DNA of 64,000 nucleotides from Neoroseomonas soli (GTDB lineage: Bacteria; Pseudomonadota; Alphaproteobacteria; Acetobacterales; Acetobacteraceae): positions 1 to 64,000 of the forward strand of contig NZ_JAAEDM010000008.1 in assembly GCF_018129065.1 (NCBI RefSeq), given 5' to 3'. The notes under the pieces are model-generated. The model ran no database searches. It had not been told where the DNA came from and was given only the letters and a program-made list of their open reading frames with translations. Each line of letters begins with the position of its first letter. Within the stretch, counting starts at the first letter, position 1. Below, piece by piece: positions 44,215 to 53,776 of this stretch. The position numbers and the translations under genes are program-made.

Positions 44215-44397
44215 CGCCGACCAGTGCACATCGCAGCGAAATTGTCCGTTGAGAAGATCCATCGGCCCCATGAGAGGGAGCGCTCGACGCAGGGGGTGCG
44301 GCATCCAGCGACATCATCACGACGAACGCTTGGCATCTGTCGAGGGAATGGAATCATCCAGCGCGAGGGCGTCAGCCTTGGTTGCCCTCACGACAGC

Positions 44398-45156
44398 GTG
44401 CCCTGTAAGGATAAGAGACGTCGCAATCAGCATGAAGGGCGAGTCGTTCTGCGGTCGGCAATCACTCTTTTCGCATGCGTGCTGCTCGCCGGCTGTTCAC
44501 TGCCGCCCAATACTGCGTTGCGGGACTGGGCGCGCCTTGCCAGCGTGCTCGCAGACCAGCCGAGCGCCGCGCAAGCACCTGTGCCGGACGAGCGCGACGG
44601 GCTGCTCGCGCAGCAGGAAGCGCTCGCCATCTACCTCTATGCGCTGTCGGTACTCGCGCAGGAGGAGAGCACGCTCACCTTCCGCGCCGAGGCCTTTGCC
44701 CCGCTGGTGCCGCGCGCCGCGTCGGCCGACCCCGCCGCGGGACCTGCGGTCGCCGAGATCGGCCGCCTGTTGGACGCCGCCCGGGCGGGCAACCTTGCAC
44801 CCGGGGCGCGCGCGAGCAGCGCCGGGTCGTCGACGGTGATCGAGGATTTGCGCCTGCGGCCGCTGATCCGCGCCGCCGATCCGCCGGCGCAGGTGCTGGT
44901 CGGCACGCTGTCGCGCGCCACGGTCGGCGCGCCGGGATCGGACCAGGACACCTACCGCCAGCTGCTGGCGGCCATCGGGGAGGGCCACGCCTTGCTGAAG
45001 GCACGCGCGTCCAACATCCGGCAGCGCGAGGTGGAGCGCGAGATCCATGCCCAGGAGGACCGGCTGCGCCGCCTGATGCTGATCCTCGCGCCCGATCCCG
45101 CGGTGGGGCTGCGGCCTGGCGCGGCCGGGATGGTTGGCGCCGTGGTGCAGCCGTGA
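44398..45156 (+). CDS. Lipoprotein of unknown function (first of two paralogues)
   Basis: About 252 residues with a signal peptide ending in the lipobox LLAGC (FACVLLAGCSLPPN). The mature part is helical (RDWARLASVLADQPSAAQAP, EALAIYLYALSVLAQEES) and ends EDRLRRLMLILAPDP. It shares conserved blocks with the next gene: RDWAR, HALL.RAS.I and EDRLRR.ML. The GTG at 44398 is the only sensible start I found, and no clear ribosome-binding site is seen, so the start is uncertain. It overlaps the next gene by one base. Confidence 0.65.
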   Translation: MPCKDKRRRNQHEGRVVLRSAITLFACVLLAGCSLPPNTALRDWARLASVLADQPSAAQAPVPDERDGLLAQQEALAIYLYALSVLAQEESTLTFRAEAFAPLVPRAASADPAAGPAVAEIGRLLDAARAGNLAPGARASSAGSSTVIEDLRLRPLIRAADPPAQVLVGTLSRATVGAPGSDQDTYRQLLAAIGEGHALLKARASNIRQREVEREIHAQEDRLRRLMLILAPDPAVGLRPGAAGMVGAVVQP

Positions 45157-45815
45157 TGCGGCGCCTCGTGTTCGCCGTCTTGGCGGCGCTGCCGGCCGCC
45201 TGCAGCGCGCCCGACTATACGCCGGTGCGCGATTGGGCTCGTACCGCCAGTCTCGCCGCCGATTTCCCCGCCGGGCGCCTGCCGCCGCCGGTCTCGGAGG
45301 ATGTACGGGAAGGTGCGCTGGCGATGCGCGAGGCGCTGGCCACCTACCTCGCCGCGCTCGGGCGCATGGCCGATGACGGCGTGCTGCCCTATCCGGAGAA
45401 CCCCTTCGTCGAACTGGCCCCGCAGGCCGGGCGCGCGGGCACTGGCGGCGAGCAGCCGGTCGCAGCCCTCGGCGCCGTCCTGCGGCGCGCGACCAGGCAG
45501 AACTGGCGCGCACCGCAACTGCGCGGCGCGATCGGCGAGACCGATCCGTCCGTGCAGGCGCTGGTGCAGGCGCTGACGGCGGCAATCGGCCGTAATGCCG
45601 ATCCGAACGAGCCCCCCGCCATCGCGACGGCGCGCGCGCAGTATTCGGCCATCATCGTGCGCATCGGCGAGGATCACGCGCTGCTCCGGGTCCGCGCCTC
45701 CGACATCACCGACCAGGACGTGGTGGAACTGGTCCGCGCCGCGGAGGATCGCCTGCGCCGCGCCATGCTCGCCCTGCCGCGGCCATCCATCCCCGCGGCC
45801 GGGCCGGCGCCGTGA
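45156..45815 (+). CDS. Lipoprotein of unknown function (second paralogue)
   Basis: 219 residues with the lipobox LPAAC (MRRLVFAVLAALPAAC). It shares RDWARTASLAADFP, EDHALLRVRASDI and EDRLRRAMLAL with its upstream neighbour, so the pair looks duplicated and since diverged. The start overlaps the stop before it, and its end overlaps the outer-membrane barrel gene by four bases. The trio is probably one operon acting at the outer membrane. Its function is unknown. Confidence 0.7.
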   Translation: MRRLVFAVLAALPAACSAPDYTPVRDWARTASLAADFPAGRLPPPVSEDVREGALAMREALATYLAALGRMADDGVLPYPENPFVELAPQAGRAGTGGEQPVAALGAVLRRATRQNWRAPQLRGAIGETDPSVQALVQALTAAIGRNADPNEPPAIATARAQYSAIIVRIGEDHALLRVRASDITDQDVVELVRAAEDRLRRAMLALPRPSIPAAGPAP

Positions 45816-46822
45816 TCGGCTTGCGGCGGATCGCACGTGCTCTGGCCGTCGCGGCGATGGTGGGCCCGCCCGCGATCGCAGCGGCCCAGCCGACCGGGGA
45901 GCGGGTCGAGGCGATCCTCGATCGCATCGATGCCATCCGCGACCAGATCCGGATACGCCCTGGCGGCGTGCTCGGCATCATGGGCTACAACATGTCGCCC
46001 GATGGCTCGGCGAATGCGCTGCAGATTAATCGCAGCACAGTGAGCGCCGACGAGGGCGCCTCGACCTTCACGCTCAGCCAGTTCGGCTTCGGCTTCACCT
46101 GGAGCGAGAGCTTCCCGCTGTTCACCGAGGCCTATGTCGGCACCGCGCGCTACGACCCGCGCGCGGTGTTCACCAATCTCGGCACTCGGCGCTCGCCCCT
46201 GCGGTGGAACAACATCGCGGCGACGCTGGGCGTGGGCTACGACATCCGCATCGGGGAGTATCTCTGGCTGCGGCCGATCCTGAATGTCTCGGGCGGCTAT
46301 GCGGCGTCCGATGCCTCGCTGTTCGGGCAGTTCATCCAGTACCGCACGGACCGCGACATCTCGGCGCTGACCGACCAGCACGTGAATGTCGGGGGCCTCG
46401 GCGGGTCGCTGATGCTCGCCTACTACGACTACCGCCCGGCGCGCGACATCGATGTCGAGCTGCGCTACACGCAGATCCAGCTGCAAACCTTAGGCGACAC
46501 GATCCGCGCGGCGCGGGGCAGGTCCACCGCGCAGACCGCCAGCCTCTGGACGCGGTATCGCTGGCCGACCGGCTGGGAGGCTTTCGGCCGGCCGGTGCGC
46601 TGGGTGCTCGACGGGTCGTTCAGCTACTACCTCGGCGACCAGGCCGACATCATGGGGTTCACCTGGTCGGCCAAGGTCGGTGGCGGCATCGAGATCGACG
46701 TGGGCCGCCAGGAGTTCGGCGCCCTCGGGCTCAACCTGTCCCGGGTGCGCCTGGTCGCGCGGTACTTCATCGGCGACAACAACATCACCGGCACGTCGGT
46801 CGGCCTTGGCTTCAGTTTCTGA
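45812..46822 (+). CDS. Outer-membrane beta-barrel protein
   Basis: A 336-residue protein with a signal peptide (RRIARALAVAAMVGPPAIAA), a helical stretch (GERVEAILDRIDAIRDQIR) and a run of amphipathic beta strands. These end in the aromatic C-terminal motif SVGLGFSF, which is the assembly signal of outer-membrane barrels. It starts with GTG overlapping the upstream lipoprotein stop. With two lipoproteins before it, a complex at the outer membrane is plausible but not shown. Confidence 0.7.
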   Translation: MIGLRRIARALAVAAMVGPPAIAAAQPTGERVEAILDRIDAIRDQIRIRPGGVLGIMGYNMSPDGSANALQINRSTVSADEGASTFTLSQFGFGFTWSESFPLFTEAYVGTARYDPRAVFTNLGTRRSPLRWNNIAATLGVGYDIRIGEYLWLRPILNVSGGYAASDASLFGQFIQYRTDRDISALTDQHVNVGGLGGSLMLAYYDYRPARDIDVELRYTQIQLQTLGDTIRAARGRSTAQTASLWTRYRWPTGWEAFGRPVRWVLDGSFSYYLGDQADIMGFTWSAKVGGGIEIDVGRQEFGALGLNLSRVRLVARYFIGDNNITGTSVGLGFSF

Positions 46823-47088
46823 CTGGCCTCACGACACCTTGCGCCACCTGCCGGACCGTCGTTTGCTGCGATCCAGGCGCAGCATGTCCCGCTGTTGGTC
46901 GGGCAGCAGCATGTCGGGGCTGCACCTGAAATTCGGCACACACAATGCTGCAGCCGCACAGGCGGCACGGGCCACCCGCGGCATCGCAGGCCTCGTTCAG
47001 GCCGGCTGCCGTTCTTGCTGGGTGCATCGCTCGTTCGCCGTGCGGTGCAGGCGTCAGACGCCCCGCGCGCAATGGACGCGGGAGAATC
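46823..47088. other. Intergenic region upstream of the DUF2252 gene
   Basis: No gene or repeat was seen in these 266 bases after the barrel gene. The sequence carries short frames on both strands without protein-like features. The regulatory box of the downstream gene begins at 47089. Confidence 0.4.
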
Positions 47089-47102
47089 TTGACGCACATC
47101 AA
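47089..47102. promoter_or_regulatory. Crp/Fnr-type box upstream of DUF2252
   Basis: TTGACGCACATCAA (47089-47102) matches the consensus TTGAY-N4-ATCAA of Crp/Fnr-family regulators. Its centre is about 73 bases upstream of the DUF2252 start codon at 47168. If bound, it could activate the DUF2252-AraC operon in response to oxygen or another signal. A match by chance cannot be excluded. Confidence 0.45.
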
Positions 47103-47167
47103 CGCGCGAAACGACAGTCTGATGCCCTCATGACAATGGTATCAAAGCGGCGACAAAAGGTCAGGCG

Positions 47168-48601
47168 ATGAAGAAGACCGGCAAGAAGTCAGATCAGAAG
47201 CCCCAACCGGTGGTGGCGGCCGAACAGTCTCCTAGAGTCGTCGATCCACACGGGCCCTCGGTCGCCGAGCGCATGGAGGCCGGAAAGGCGCTGCGCACAA
47301 GGGTTCCCCGCGCCGCGCATGCCGAATGGAAACGGACGGCGCAGCGGCAGGATCCGGTCGCGCTGCTGCAGGCATCGGATGCCGAGCGGCTGCCGGAGCT
47401 CGTGCCGATCCGTTACGGGCGGATGCTGGCCTCGCCCTTCGCCTTCTTCCGCGGGTCAGCCGCCGTGATGGCCGCGGACCTAGTGGGTACGCCGGCCACG
47501 GGCATCCGGGTGCAGGCATGCGGCGATTGCCACCTGGCGAACTTTGGCGGCTTCGCCACGCCGGAGCGCAACATCATCTTCGACATCAACGATTTCGACG
47601 AGACACTGCCGGCGCCCTGGGAATGGGATGTGAAGCGGCTCGCCGCGTCCTTCGTGCTCGCCGCGCGCTCCATCGGCCTGTCGGACGGCAAGGGGCGGGA
47701 CGCGGCGGTCTCCGCGGCGCGCGCCTATCGCAAGCGCCTTCGCGAATTCGCCGGGATGCATCCGCTCGAGGTCTGGTACGCGCGCGTCACGGCCGAGGAC
47801 GTCCTCACCATGGTGCCCGCGGCGCGCGTGGCGGCTCTCAAGGCGCGTATCGACAAGGCGCTGTCGGGCAGCGGGTCGGAACTCGACTTCCCGAAGCTCG
47901 CCGGCGTGGTGGGCGGCCGCACGGCGATCCGCGACACGCCGCCGCTGATCTTCCATCCCGACTTCGCCCGATCGAAAGAGTTCGACGAGGTCCTGACCCA
48001 GATCTTCGCCGCCTATCGCGAGACGCTGAGCGACGACCGGCGCGTGCTGCTCGATCGCTACCGCGTGGTCGACGCGGCAATCAAGGTGGTGGGCGTGGGC
48101 AGTGTCGGGCGTCGCTGCTGGATCGTCCTGATGATGTCCGCCTCGAACGATCCGCTGTTTCTCCAGTTCAAGGAGGCGGTGGCCTCCGTCCTCGAACCCT
48201 TCGCGGGCGCCAGCGCCTATGCCCATCACGGGCAGCGCGTCGTGGTCGGGCAGCGGCTGATGCAGCCGGCCTCCGACCTGTTCCTGGGCTGGGTCACGGG
48301 CGTGAACGGCAAGCAGTTCTACGTCCGCCAGCTCCGCGACGCGAAGATCAAGCCGCTGATCGAGACCTTCGACGGCGAGATGCTGGAACTCTACGCGCGG
48401 ATCTGCGGCTGGTCGCTCGCGCGCGCCCACGCCAAGAGTTCGGAGGTGGCCGGCATCGCGGGCTATCTCGGTTCGGGTGACGCCTTCGATGACGCCGTTG
48501 GGGACTTCGCCCTCGCCTATGCCGATCAGGCGGAACGCGACCATGCCGCGCTGAAGGCTGCGGTGCGGCGCGGCGCGGTCACCGTGCACCTGGAAGCGTA
48601 G
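47168..48601 (+). CDS. DUF2252 family protein
   Basis: A 477-residue protein with the DUF2252 landmarks: MLASPFAFFRGSAAVMAADL, then ACGDCHLANFGGFATPERN, then FDINDFDETLPAPWEWDVKR, and GRRCWIVLM later. The pattern HxxNFG...DxNDFDE resembles a kinase-like (aminoglycoside phosphotransferase) fold. The family has no established function. It is preceded by AGGTCAGGCG, a possible ribosome-binding site, and is followed 21 bases later by the AraC regulator. Confidence 0.85.
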   Translation: MKKTGKKSDQKPQPVVAAEQSPRVVDPHGPSVAERMEAGKALRTRVPRAAHAEWKRTAQRQDPVALLQASDAERLPELVPIRYGRMLASPFAFFRGSAAVMAADLVGTPATGIRVQACGDCHLANFGGFATPERNIIFDINDFDETLPAPWEWDVKRLAASFVLAARSIGLSDGKGRDAAVSAARAYRKRLREFAGMHPLEVWYARVTAEDVLTMVPAARVAALKARIDKALSGSGSELDFPKLAGVVGGRTAIRDTPPLIFHPDFARSKEFDEVLTQIFAAYRETLSDDRRVLLDRYRVVDAAIKVVGVGSVGRRCWIVLMMSASNDPLFLQFKEAVASVLEPFAGASAYAHHGQRVVVGQRLMQPASDLFLGWVTGVNGKQFYVRQLRDAKIKPLIETFDGEMLELYARICGWSLARAHAKSSEVAGIAGYLGSGDAFDDAVGDFALAYADQAERDHAALKAAVRRGAVTVHLEA

Positions 48602-48622
48602 GCACGAAGGAGGCGCCTGACC

Positions 48623-49651
48623 ATGACCGTGATGGCCGCTCCAGCCGACACATCGCAGGCCATGGGCCTCACACGCCGCTTCAATGAGGCAGGCGCCTTC
48701 GCGAGCGCGTTGCTGGGCGGCCAGTTCGATTGCCTGCCGGTGCGGCAGCAGCCCTTTGCGGCGACGCTGCGGGTACTGCGCGTCGGCGAAATGGTCGTGC
48801 AGCAGGCCACAACCGCGGCGCATGTCACGCGGGGCGGCATCGCCCCCGGCATCGCGGTGCTGATGATGAACCTGGAGGCACCGCAGCGCCCGGCGCGGGT
48901 TAATGGCGCCGAGGTCGGCACCGCGGAGGCGATCCTGGCGCTCGGCGGTGCCGAGATCACGTCCAACAACCCGCGTTGCCTTGACTGGGCGGCGCTCGCG
49001 CTGCCGCTGCCGCAGCTCGAGGAACTGGCCGAGCTCGCGCCGCCGCAGATGCGTGTCAGGGGCACGGTCAGCCTGCTGGCGCTGCTCCCTGAACGGGCGG
49101 CGCGCCTGGCTGGCTCGCTGTCGGCGTCACGCCAGCTTGCAGACGACCCGTCGGTGCTACTGGATAGTCCCGACGCTGCTGGCAGTCTGGCCATGTCGCT
49201 GCGCGAAGAGGTCGCTGCGGCCCTGACTGCCGAGGCCGAGTTCAGGCCACGCCCGCGTGCCGTCGGCCAGGCACTGCGCATCGTCGCCGCGGCCGAGGCC
49301 TTCATGGAGGCGCAGGTGGAACGGCCGGTCTACACGGAAGAACTCTGCACGGCACTCGGCGTCTCTGCCCGCCGGCTACACGACGCCTTCCGGGCGGCGC
49401 TGGGCATGAGCCCGCACGCCTACCTCAAGTCCCGCCGGCTGATGCTGGTGCACCGAGCATTGCTCGGCCAGCTGGACACCCCGGACCTGGTGAAGTCGGT
49501 CGCACTCGCGCATGGCTTCTGGCATCTCGGTCACTTCGCGCGCGACTACAGGGCACTGTTCGGCAGGCTGCCGTCGGAGACACTCGCGAGGCGCGCCACG
49601 AGCGGCGGCGGCCAGGCCCGGCCGCTAAGCCGAGGCATGCCGGCCATGTAA
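48623..49651 (+). CDS. AraC-family transcriptional regulator
   Basis: A 342-residue regulator. The C-terminal 100 residues form the AraC double helix-turn-helix (YTEELCTALGVSARRLHDAF, then LGMSPHAYLKSRRLMLVHRA and VALAHGFWHLGHFARDYRAL). The N-terminal part is a ligand-binding or regulatory domain. A strong AAGGAGG ribosome-binding site (48607-48613) precedes the ATG. It lies just before the first arylsulfatase gene, whose promoter region carries a 16-bp element repeated before the second sulfatase, so it may control both. Confidence 0.85.
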   Translation: MTVMAAPADTSQAMGLTRRFNEAGAFASALLGGQFDCLPVRQQPFAATLRVLRVGEMVVQQATTAAHVTRGGIAPGIAVLMMNLEAPQRPARVNGAEVGTAEAILALGGAEITSNNPRCLDWAALALPLPQLEELAELAPPQMRVRGTVSLLALLPERAARLAGSLSASRQLADDPSVLLDSPDAAGSLAMSLREEVAAALTAEAEFRPRPRAVGQALRIVAAAEAFMEAQVERPVYTEELCTALGVSARRLHDAFRAALGMSPHAYLKSRRLMLVHRALLGQLDTPDLVKSVALAHGFWHLGHFARDYRALFGRLPSETLARRATSGGGQARPLSRGMPAM

Positions 49652-49691
49652 CGGGATGCGGACCCAGCCTGTCCGCGCTCCCCAGGGCGAA

Positions 49692-49707
49692 TGCCGATTT
49701 TGGATAG
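49692..49707 (+). promoter_or_regulatory. Shared upstream element TGCCGATTTTGGATAG (copy 1)
   Basis: The 16-bp sequence TGCCGATTTTGGATAG lies 126 bases before the start codon of the first arylsulfatase and recurs exactly at 58273 before the second. The matching further downstream includes TTCTGGC (50 and 43 bases later) and a CCG-TATG box. Its conservation suggests a common regulatory site. The adjacent AraC protein is a candidate to bind it. Confidence 0.55.
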
Positions 49708-49817
49708 CGTCTTGCGGCGAGACCACGAGACGCGGCGATTGTTCTGGCGCTTAATGGCGTGCTTGGGCCGGTATGCGCGCGCGCGTTCCACGTGGGTTCC
49801 TTTCTGGAGGCAGGTCG

Positions 49818-52262
49818 ATGAGGGTTCTTGGCGCACTCGCAACCGGGATCGTGGTCACGACGCTGGTCTTCGGGCTCGCCACGTCCCCCGCCGCGGCGCA
49901 GCAACTGCGCGGCACGCCGGGGGCGCCGAACGCGGTTGAGTTCCCCAACTCCCGCGTCCTGCCGGTGCCGCCCGGCCGCTTCGAAGGCAGCATCGCGCCG
50001 TCTGCGCGGGACAGCACGCCCGCCTGGCCGCCCACGCTTGGCGCGCCCGAGAATGCGCCGAACGTCCTGCTGATCCTCACCGACGATGTCGGCTACGGCG
50101 CGCCCTCCACCTTCGGCGGCATCATCGAGACGCCGGCGCTGGAGCGCGTGGCCAATGCCGGGCTGCGCTACACGCAGTTCCACACCACCGCGCTGTGCTC
50201 GCCGACCCGCGCCTCGCTCATCACGGGCCGCAACCCGCATTCGGTCGGCTTCGGCGTGATCTCGGAACTCTCCACCGGCTACCCCGGCTACAATGCCATC
50301 ATCCCGGCCGACACCGCGACGATCGCCGAGACGCTGCGGCAGAACGGCTACGGCACCTCCTGGTTCGGCAAGAACCACAACGTGCCGCCCTGGGAGGCGA
50401 GCCCGGCCGGCCCCTTCACCCGCTGGCCGCAGGGCATGGGCTTCGACTACTTCTACGGCTTCGTCGGCGGCGATACGAGCCAGTGGCAGCCCGGCAACCT
50501 GTTCCGCAACACGACGCGCATCCACCCCTTCCTCGGGCAGCCGGGCTGGAACCTTTCCACCGCCATGGCGGACGAGGCGATCGCCTACATCCGCAACCAG
50601 CAGGAAGCAGCACCCGGCCGGCCCTGGTTCATCAATTACGCGCCTGCCGGCACGCATGCCCCGCACCAGCCGCCTCCCGAATGGATCGAGCGCTTCCGCG
50701 GCCGCTTCGACATGGGCTGGGAGGCGCTGCGCGAACGCATCTTCGAGAACCAGCGCCGCATGGGCGTGCTGCCGCCCAACGCGATGCTGACGCCTTGGCC
50801 GGAACAACTGCCGCGCTGGGCCAGCCTCTCGACCGATGAGCGCCGGCTCTTCATCCGCCAGGTCGAGGTCTACGCCGCCTTCCTCGCGTACACCGACCAC
50901 GAGATCGGCCGCGTCATCCAGGCGGTCGAGGATGCCGGGCAGATCGACAACACGCTGATCATCTACATCAGCGGCGACAACGGGGCCTCGAGCGAGGGGC
51001 AGCTGCGCGGCACGCCGAACGAGGTCGCCTACTTCAACGGCATCGAGACGCCGGTTGCCCGGCAGCTCGAACTCATGGACGCCTGGGGCAGCGACCGCAC
51101 CTACAACCACATGGCGGCCGGATGGGCCTGGGCCTTCAGCACGCCCTACCGCTGGGTGAAGCAGGTCGGGTCGCATTTCGGCGGCACGCGCAACGGCATG
51201 GCGATTTCCTGGCCGCGGCGCATCGCCGACCGCGGCGGCATCCGCCACCAGTTCCATCATGTGATCGACATGGTGCCGACCATCCTGGACGCAATCGGCA
51301 TCCCGGAACCGCAGATGGTGAACGGCGTGCCGCAGCGCCCGATCGAAGGCGTCAGCATGGCCTACACCTTCGACCGCGCGAACGCGCAGGCGCCGACGCG
51401 TCGACGCACGCAGCATTTCGAGATGTTCGGCCACCGCGGCATCTACCACGATGGATGGTACGCCAACACGACGCCGCCGAACCCGCCCTGGGACAGCGCC
51501 ACACAGCCGCCGGCCGACGTGGTGAACGGCTACGCCTGGGAACTCTACAACCTGGTGGAGGACCCGACGCAGTCGCGCGACCTCGCGGCGCAGCACCCGG
51601 AAAGGCTGCGCGACCTGCAGCAGCTGTTCCTGGTGGAGGCGACGCGCTACGGCGTCCTGCCGATGGACAATTCGGTGCTGACCCGCCTGTTGGTGCAGCG
51701 GCCTGGCTTCTCGGCCGGCCGTACGGAGTTCACCTATCGCGGCACCGGCATCGGCCTGACCTCGGACAGTTCCCCGCCGGTCCTCAACCGCGCCTACCGC
51801 GTGACGGCGGAGATCGAGGTGCCGCAGGGCGGCGCGAACGGCATGCTGGTCACCCAGGGCGGCCGCTTCGGCGGCTATGGCTTCTACCTGCGGGAGGGTC
51901 GCCCTGTCTGGACCTGGAACTTCCTCGACATCGAGCGGGTGAAGTGGGAGGGAACCGCGGCGTTGCCGCCCGGCCGCCACAGCATCGTCTTCGAATGGCG
52001 GCCCGATGCCTCCGGCCCGCCGATTGGGCGCGGCGGTGTGGGCACGCTCTCGGTCAACGGCCAGCAGGTGGCGGAACGCCGGATGGAGCGCAGCATCCCC
52101 TTCTATATGCAGTGGGATGAGCCCTTCGATGTCGGGCAGGATACCGGCACGCCGGTCGATGACCGGGACTACCAGGTGCCTTTCGCCTTCACCGGCACGC
52201 TGCGCAGCGTGCAGTTCAACCTCGGCGCCAGCACCATCCCGCAGGCCGCGACGCGGAACTGA
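49818..52262 (+). CDS. Secreted arylsulfatase
   Basis: An 814-residue sulfatase. A signal peptide (residues 1-27, AAAQQ cleavage site) leads to the alkaline-phosphatase-like core with metal ligands DD (89-90) and the sulfatase signature CSPTR (127-131). That Cys is converted to formylglycine to attack sulfate esters. The C-terminal 160 residues form a beta-rich part. A strong GGAGG site (49806-49810) sits seven bases before the ATG, so the upstream ATG is not used. No maturation enzyme is in the window. The substrate is unknown. Confidence 0.9.
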   Translation: MRVLGALATGIVVTTLVFGLATSPAAAQQLRGTPGAPNAVEFPNSRVLPVPPGRFEGSIAPSARDSTPAWPPTLGAPENAPNVLLILTDDVGYGAPSTFGGIIETPALERVANAGLRYTQFHTTALCSPTRASLITGRNPHSVGFGVISELSTGYPGYNAIIPADTATIAETLRQNGYGTSWFGKNHNVPPWEASPAGPFTRWPQGMGFDYFYGFVGGDTSQWQPGNLFRNTTRIHPFLGQPGWNLSTAMADEAIAYIRNQQEAAPGRPWFINYAPAGTHAPHQPPPEWIERFRGRFDMGWEALRERIFENQRRMGVLPPNAMLTPWPEQLPRWASLSTDERRLFIRQVEVYAAFLAYTDHEIGRVIQAVEDAGQIDNTLIIYISGDNGASSEGQLRGTPNEVAYFNGIETPVARQLELMDAWGSDRTYNHMAAGWAWAFSTPYRWVKQVGSHFGGTRNGMAISWPRRIADRGGIRHQFHHVIDMVPTILDAIGIPEPQMVNGVPQRPIEGVSMAYTFDRANAQAPTRRRTQHFEMFGHRGIYHDGWYANTTPPNPPWDSATQPPADVVNGYAWELYNLVEDPTQSRDLAAQHPERLRDLQQLFLVEATRYGVLPMDNSVLTRLLVQRPGFSAGRTEFTYRGTGIGLTSDSSPPVLNRAYRVTAEIEVPQGGANGMLVTQGGRFGGYGFYLREGRPVWTWNFLDIERVKWEGTAALPPGRHSIVFEWRPDASGPPIGRGGVGTLSVNGQQVAERRMERSIPFYMQWDEPFDVGQDTGTPVDDRDYQVPFAFTGTLRSVQFNLGASTIPQAATRN

Positions 52263-52279
52263 CGCGGCACTCGTCATGG

Positions 52280-52311
52280 CGCGGCCCTGCATGAAAACGA
52301 GCGGGGCCGCG
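52280..52311 (+). terminator. Hairpin after the first arylsulfatase
   Basis: C52280 plus GCGGCCC (52281-52287) pairs with GGGCCGC (52304-52310) and G52311, and TGC/GCG extends it inward to 11 pairs with a ten-base loop (52291-52300). It begins 18 bases after the sulfatase stop. There is no T-run after the stem, so it may stop transcription only partly. The rest of the 311-base gap (52263-52573) shows nothing recognisable. Confidence 0.4.
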
Positions 52312-52573
52312 GTCGCTATCCCGCGCAGGTCCGGTTTGCCACGGCGTCATGATGTGGCGGCGGAGCGCGTGACGATTTCTCGCCTGGCCGGTGCGAGGCG
52401 CCACGGTCGTTCAACCTGTCATTTGCCTTCAGTGCCTTAGCCCAGATGAACCTCACGCCCATCAGCCCGGGAATGCGTTTCCGGCGAGCGAAGGGTTGGT
52501 GGTCCTACCGCCTTGCGCCGCAGCCTTCCCTTTTCGCTGTTCGTTCCGCTCGCCTGCTCCGAAAGGGCTCCCG

Positions 52574-53776
52574 ATGAACTCCGATGCAGAAGCCGGTCTT
52601 CAGCAAAGGAACGCGGAGGATTTCTCGCTTTTCCTCGGCGGCCCCCTGTTCCAGCTATTGCGCCGGACCCGCCTCACCGATGACGCACTGCAACTCGCGC
52701 GCAGGCGGGTCATCGCAATCACCTTGTTCACCTGGCTGCCGCTGCTCGTGCTATCGACCTTGGAAGGACGTGCGCTGCATGGGGTCGCGGTGCCGTTTCT
52801 CTTCGACGCGGAAGTCCATGTCCGGTTCCTTGTCGCGATACCGCTGCTGATTGCCGCGGAGTTGCTCGTGCAGGATCGGATTGGCTCGGTTCCGCGGATG
52901 TTCCTCGAAAGGCATCTGATCCCCGAAGCCGACATGCCGCGCTTCAAGGCCGCCGTCGCTTCGGCCTATCGCTTGCGCAATTCCGTTGTCGCCGAGGTGC
53001 TGCTCATCGTCGCCGTCTATGCCGTCGGCGTCCTGTTGGTCTGGCGGCATTACGTCGCGATGGACGCCGCCACCTGGTACTCCACCCGGACAGACCAGGG
53101 TACGCAGCTTTCGCTTGCTGGTATCTGGCTCGGCTATTTCAGCCTCCCGGTCTTTCAGTTTCTGATTTGCCGTTGGTATTTTCGTATTTTCATCTGGGCG
53201 CGGTTTCTCTGGCAGGTGTCGCGCATTCAACTCAAGCTGATCCCGACGCATCCGGACAGGGTCGGCGGCCTTGGCTTCCTGTCGCTAGCAGTCCAGGGCT
53301 TTACCGTGCTTGCCGCGGCGCTCGGCGCGTTGCTGTCCGCCTTCCTGGCGGACCGCATCCTCCATCTCGGGGCGCCATTGACGAATTTCATGTTCGAGAT
53401 CGGCGGGATGGTCGTCTTCGTCCAGTGCCTCGCGCTCGGTCCGCTTCTGGTGTTCGCGCCGCAACTCGCGGCGGCGAAGCGGGTAGGAACGCGCGAATAC
53501 GGCACGCTGGCCGAGAGCTACGTGCGCGCGTTCGACACCAAGTGGCTGCGCGGCGGCGCCGCACCGGGCGAAGAGTTGCTCGGCAGCGGCGACATCCAGT
53601 CGCTTGCCGACCTCGGCAACAGCCTGGAAGTCGTGAAGGGCATGCGGATCGTGCCTGTCACGCGGGATGACGTTGTCCGCTTGGCGATCGTGACGCTCGC
53701 GCCGGTCGCACCGCTTCTTCTGACCATGATGCCGCTGGAGGAACTGATCCGCAGGCTCTTGGGGGTCGTGTTCTGA
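52574..53776 (+). CDS. Multi-pass membrane protein
   Basis: A 400-residue integral membrane protein with about six or seven hydrophobic helices, including VIAITLFTWLPLLVLST, VRFLVAIPLLIAAELLV, VVAEVLLIVAVYAVGVLLV, SLPVFQFLICRWYFRIF and FTVLAAALGALLSAFLAD. No transporter or enzyme motif is recognised. The frame is open from 52391, but the ATG at 52574 begins the natural N-terminus (MNSDAEAGLQQRNAEDF). It sits between the first sulfatase and the cytochrome gene. Confidence 0.7.
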   Translation: MNSDAEAGLQQRNAEDFSLFLGGPLFQLLRRTRLTDDALQLARRRVIAITLFTWLPLLVLSTLEGRALHGVAVPFLFDAEVHVRFLVAIPLLIAAELLVQDRIGSVPRMFLERHLIPEADMPRFKAAVASAYRLRNSVVAEVLLIVAVYAVGVLLVWRHYVAMDAATWYSTRTDQGTQLSLAGIWLGYFSLPVFQFLICRWYFRIFIWARFLWQVSRIQLKLIPTHPDRVGGLGFLSLAVQGFTVLAAALGALLSAFLADRILHLGAPLTNFMFEIGGMVVFVQCLALGPLLVFAPQLAAAKRVGTREYGTLAESYVRAFDTKWLRGGAAPGEELLGSGDIQSLADLGNSLEVVKGMRIVPVTRDDVVRLAIVTLAPVAPLLLTMMPLEELIRRLLGVVF

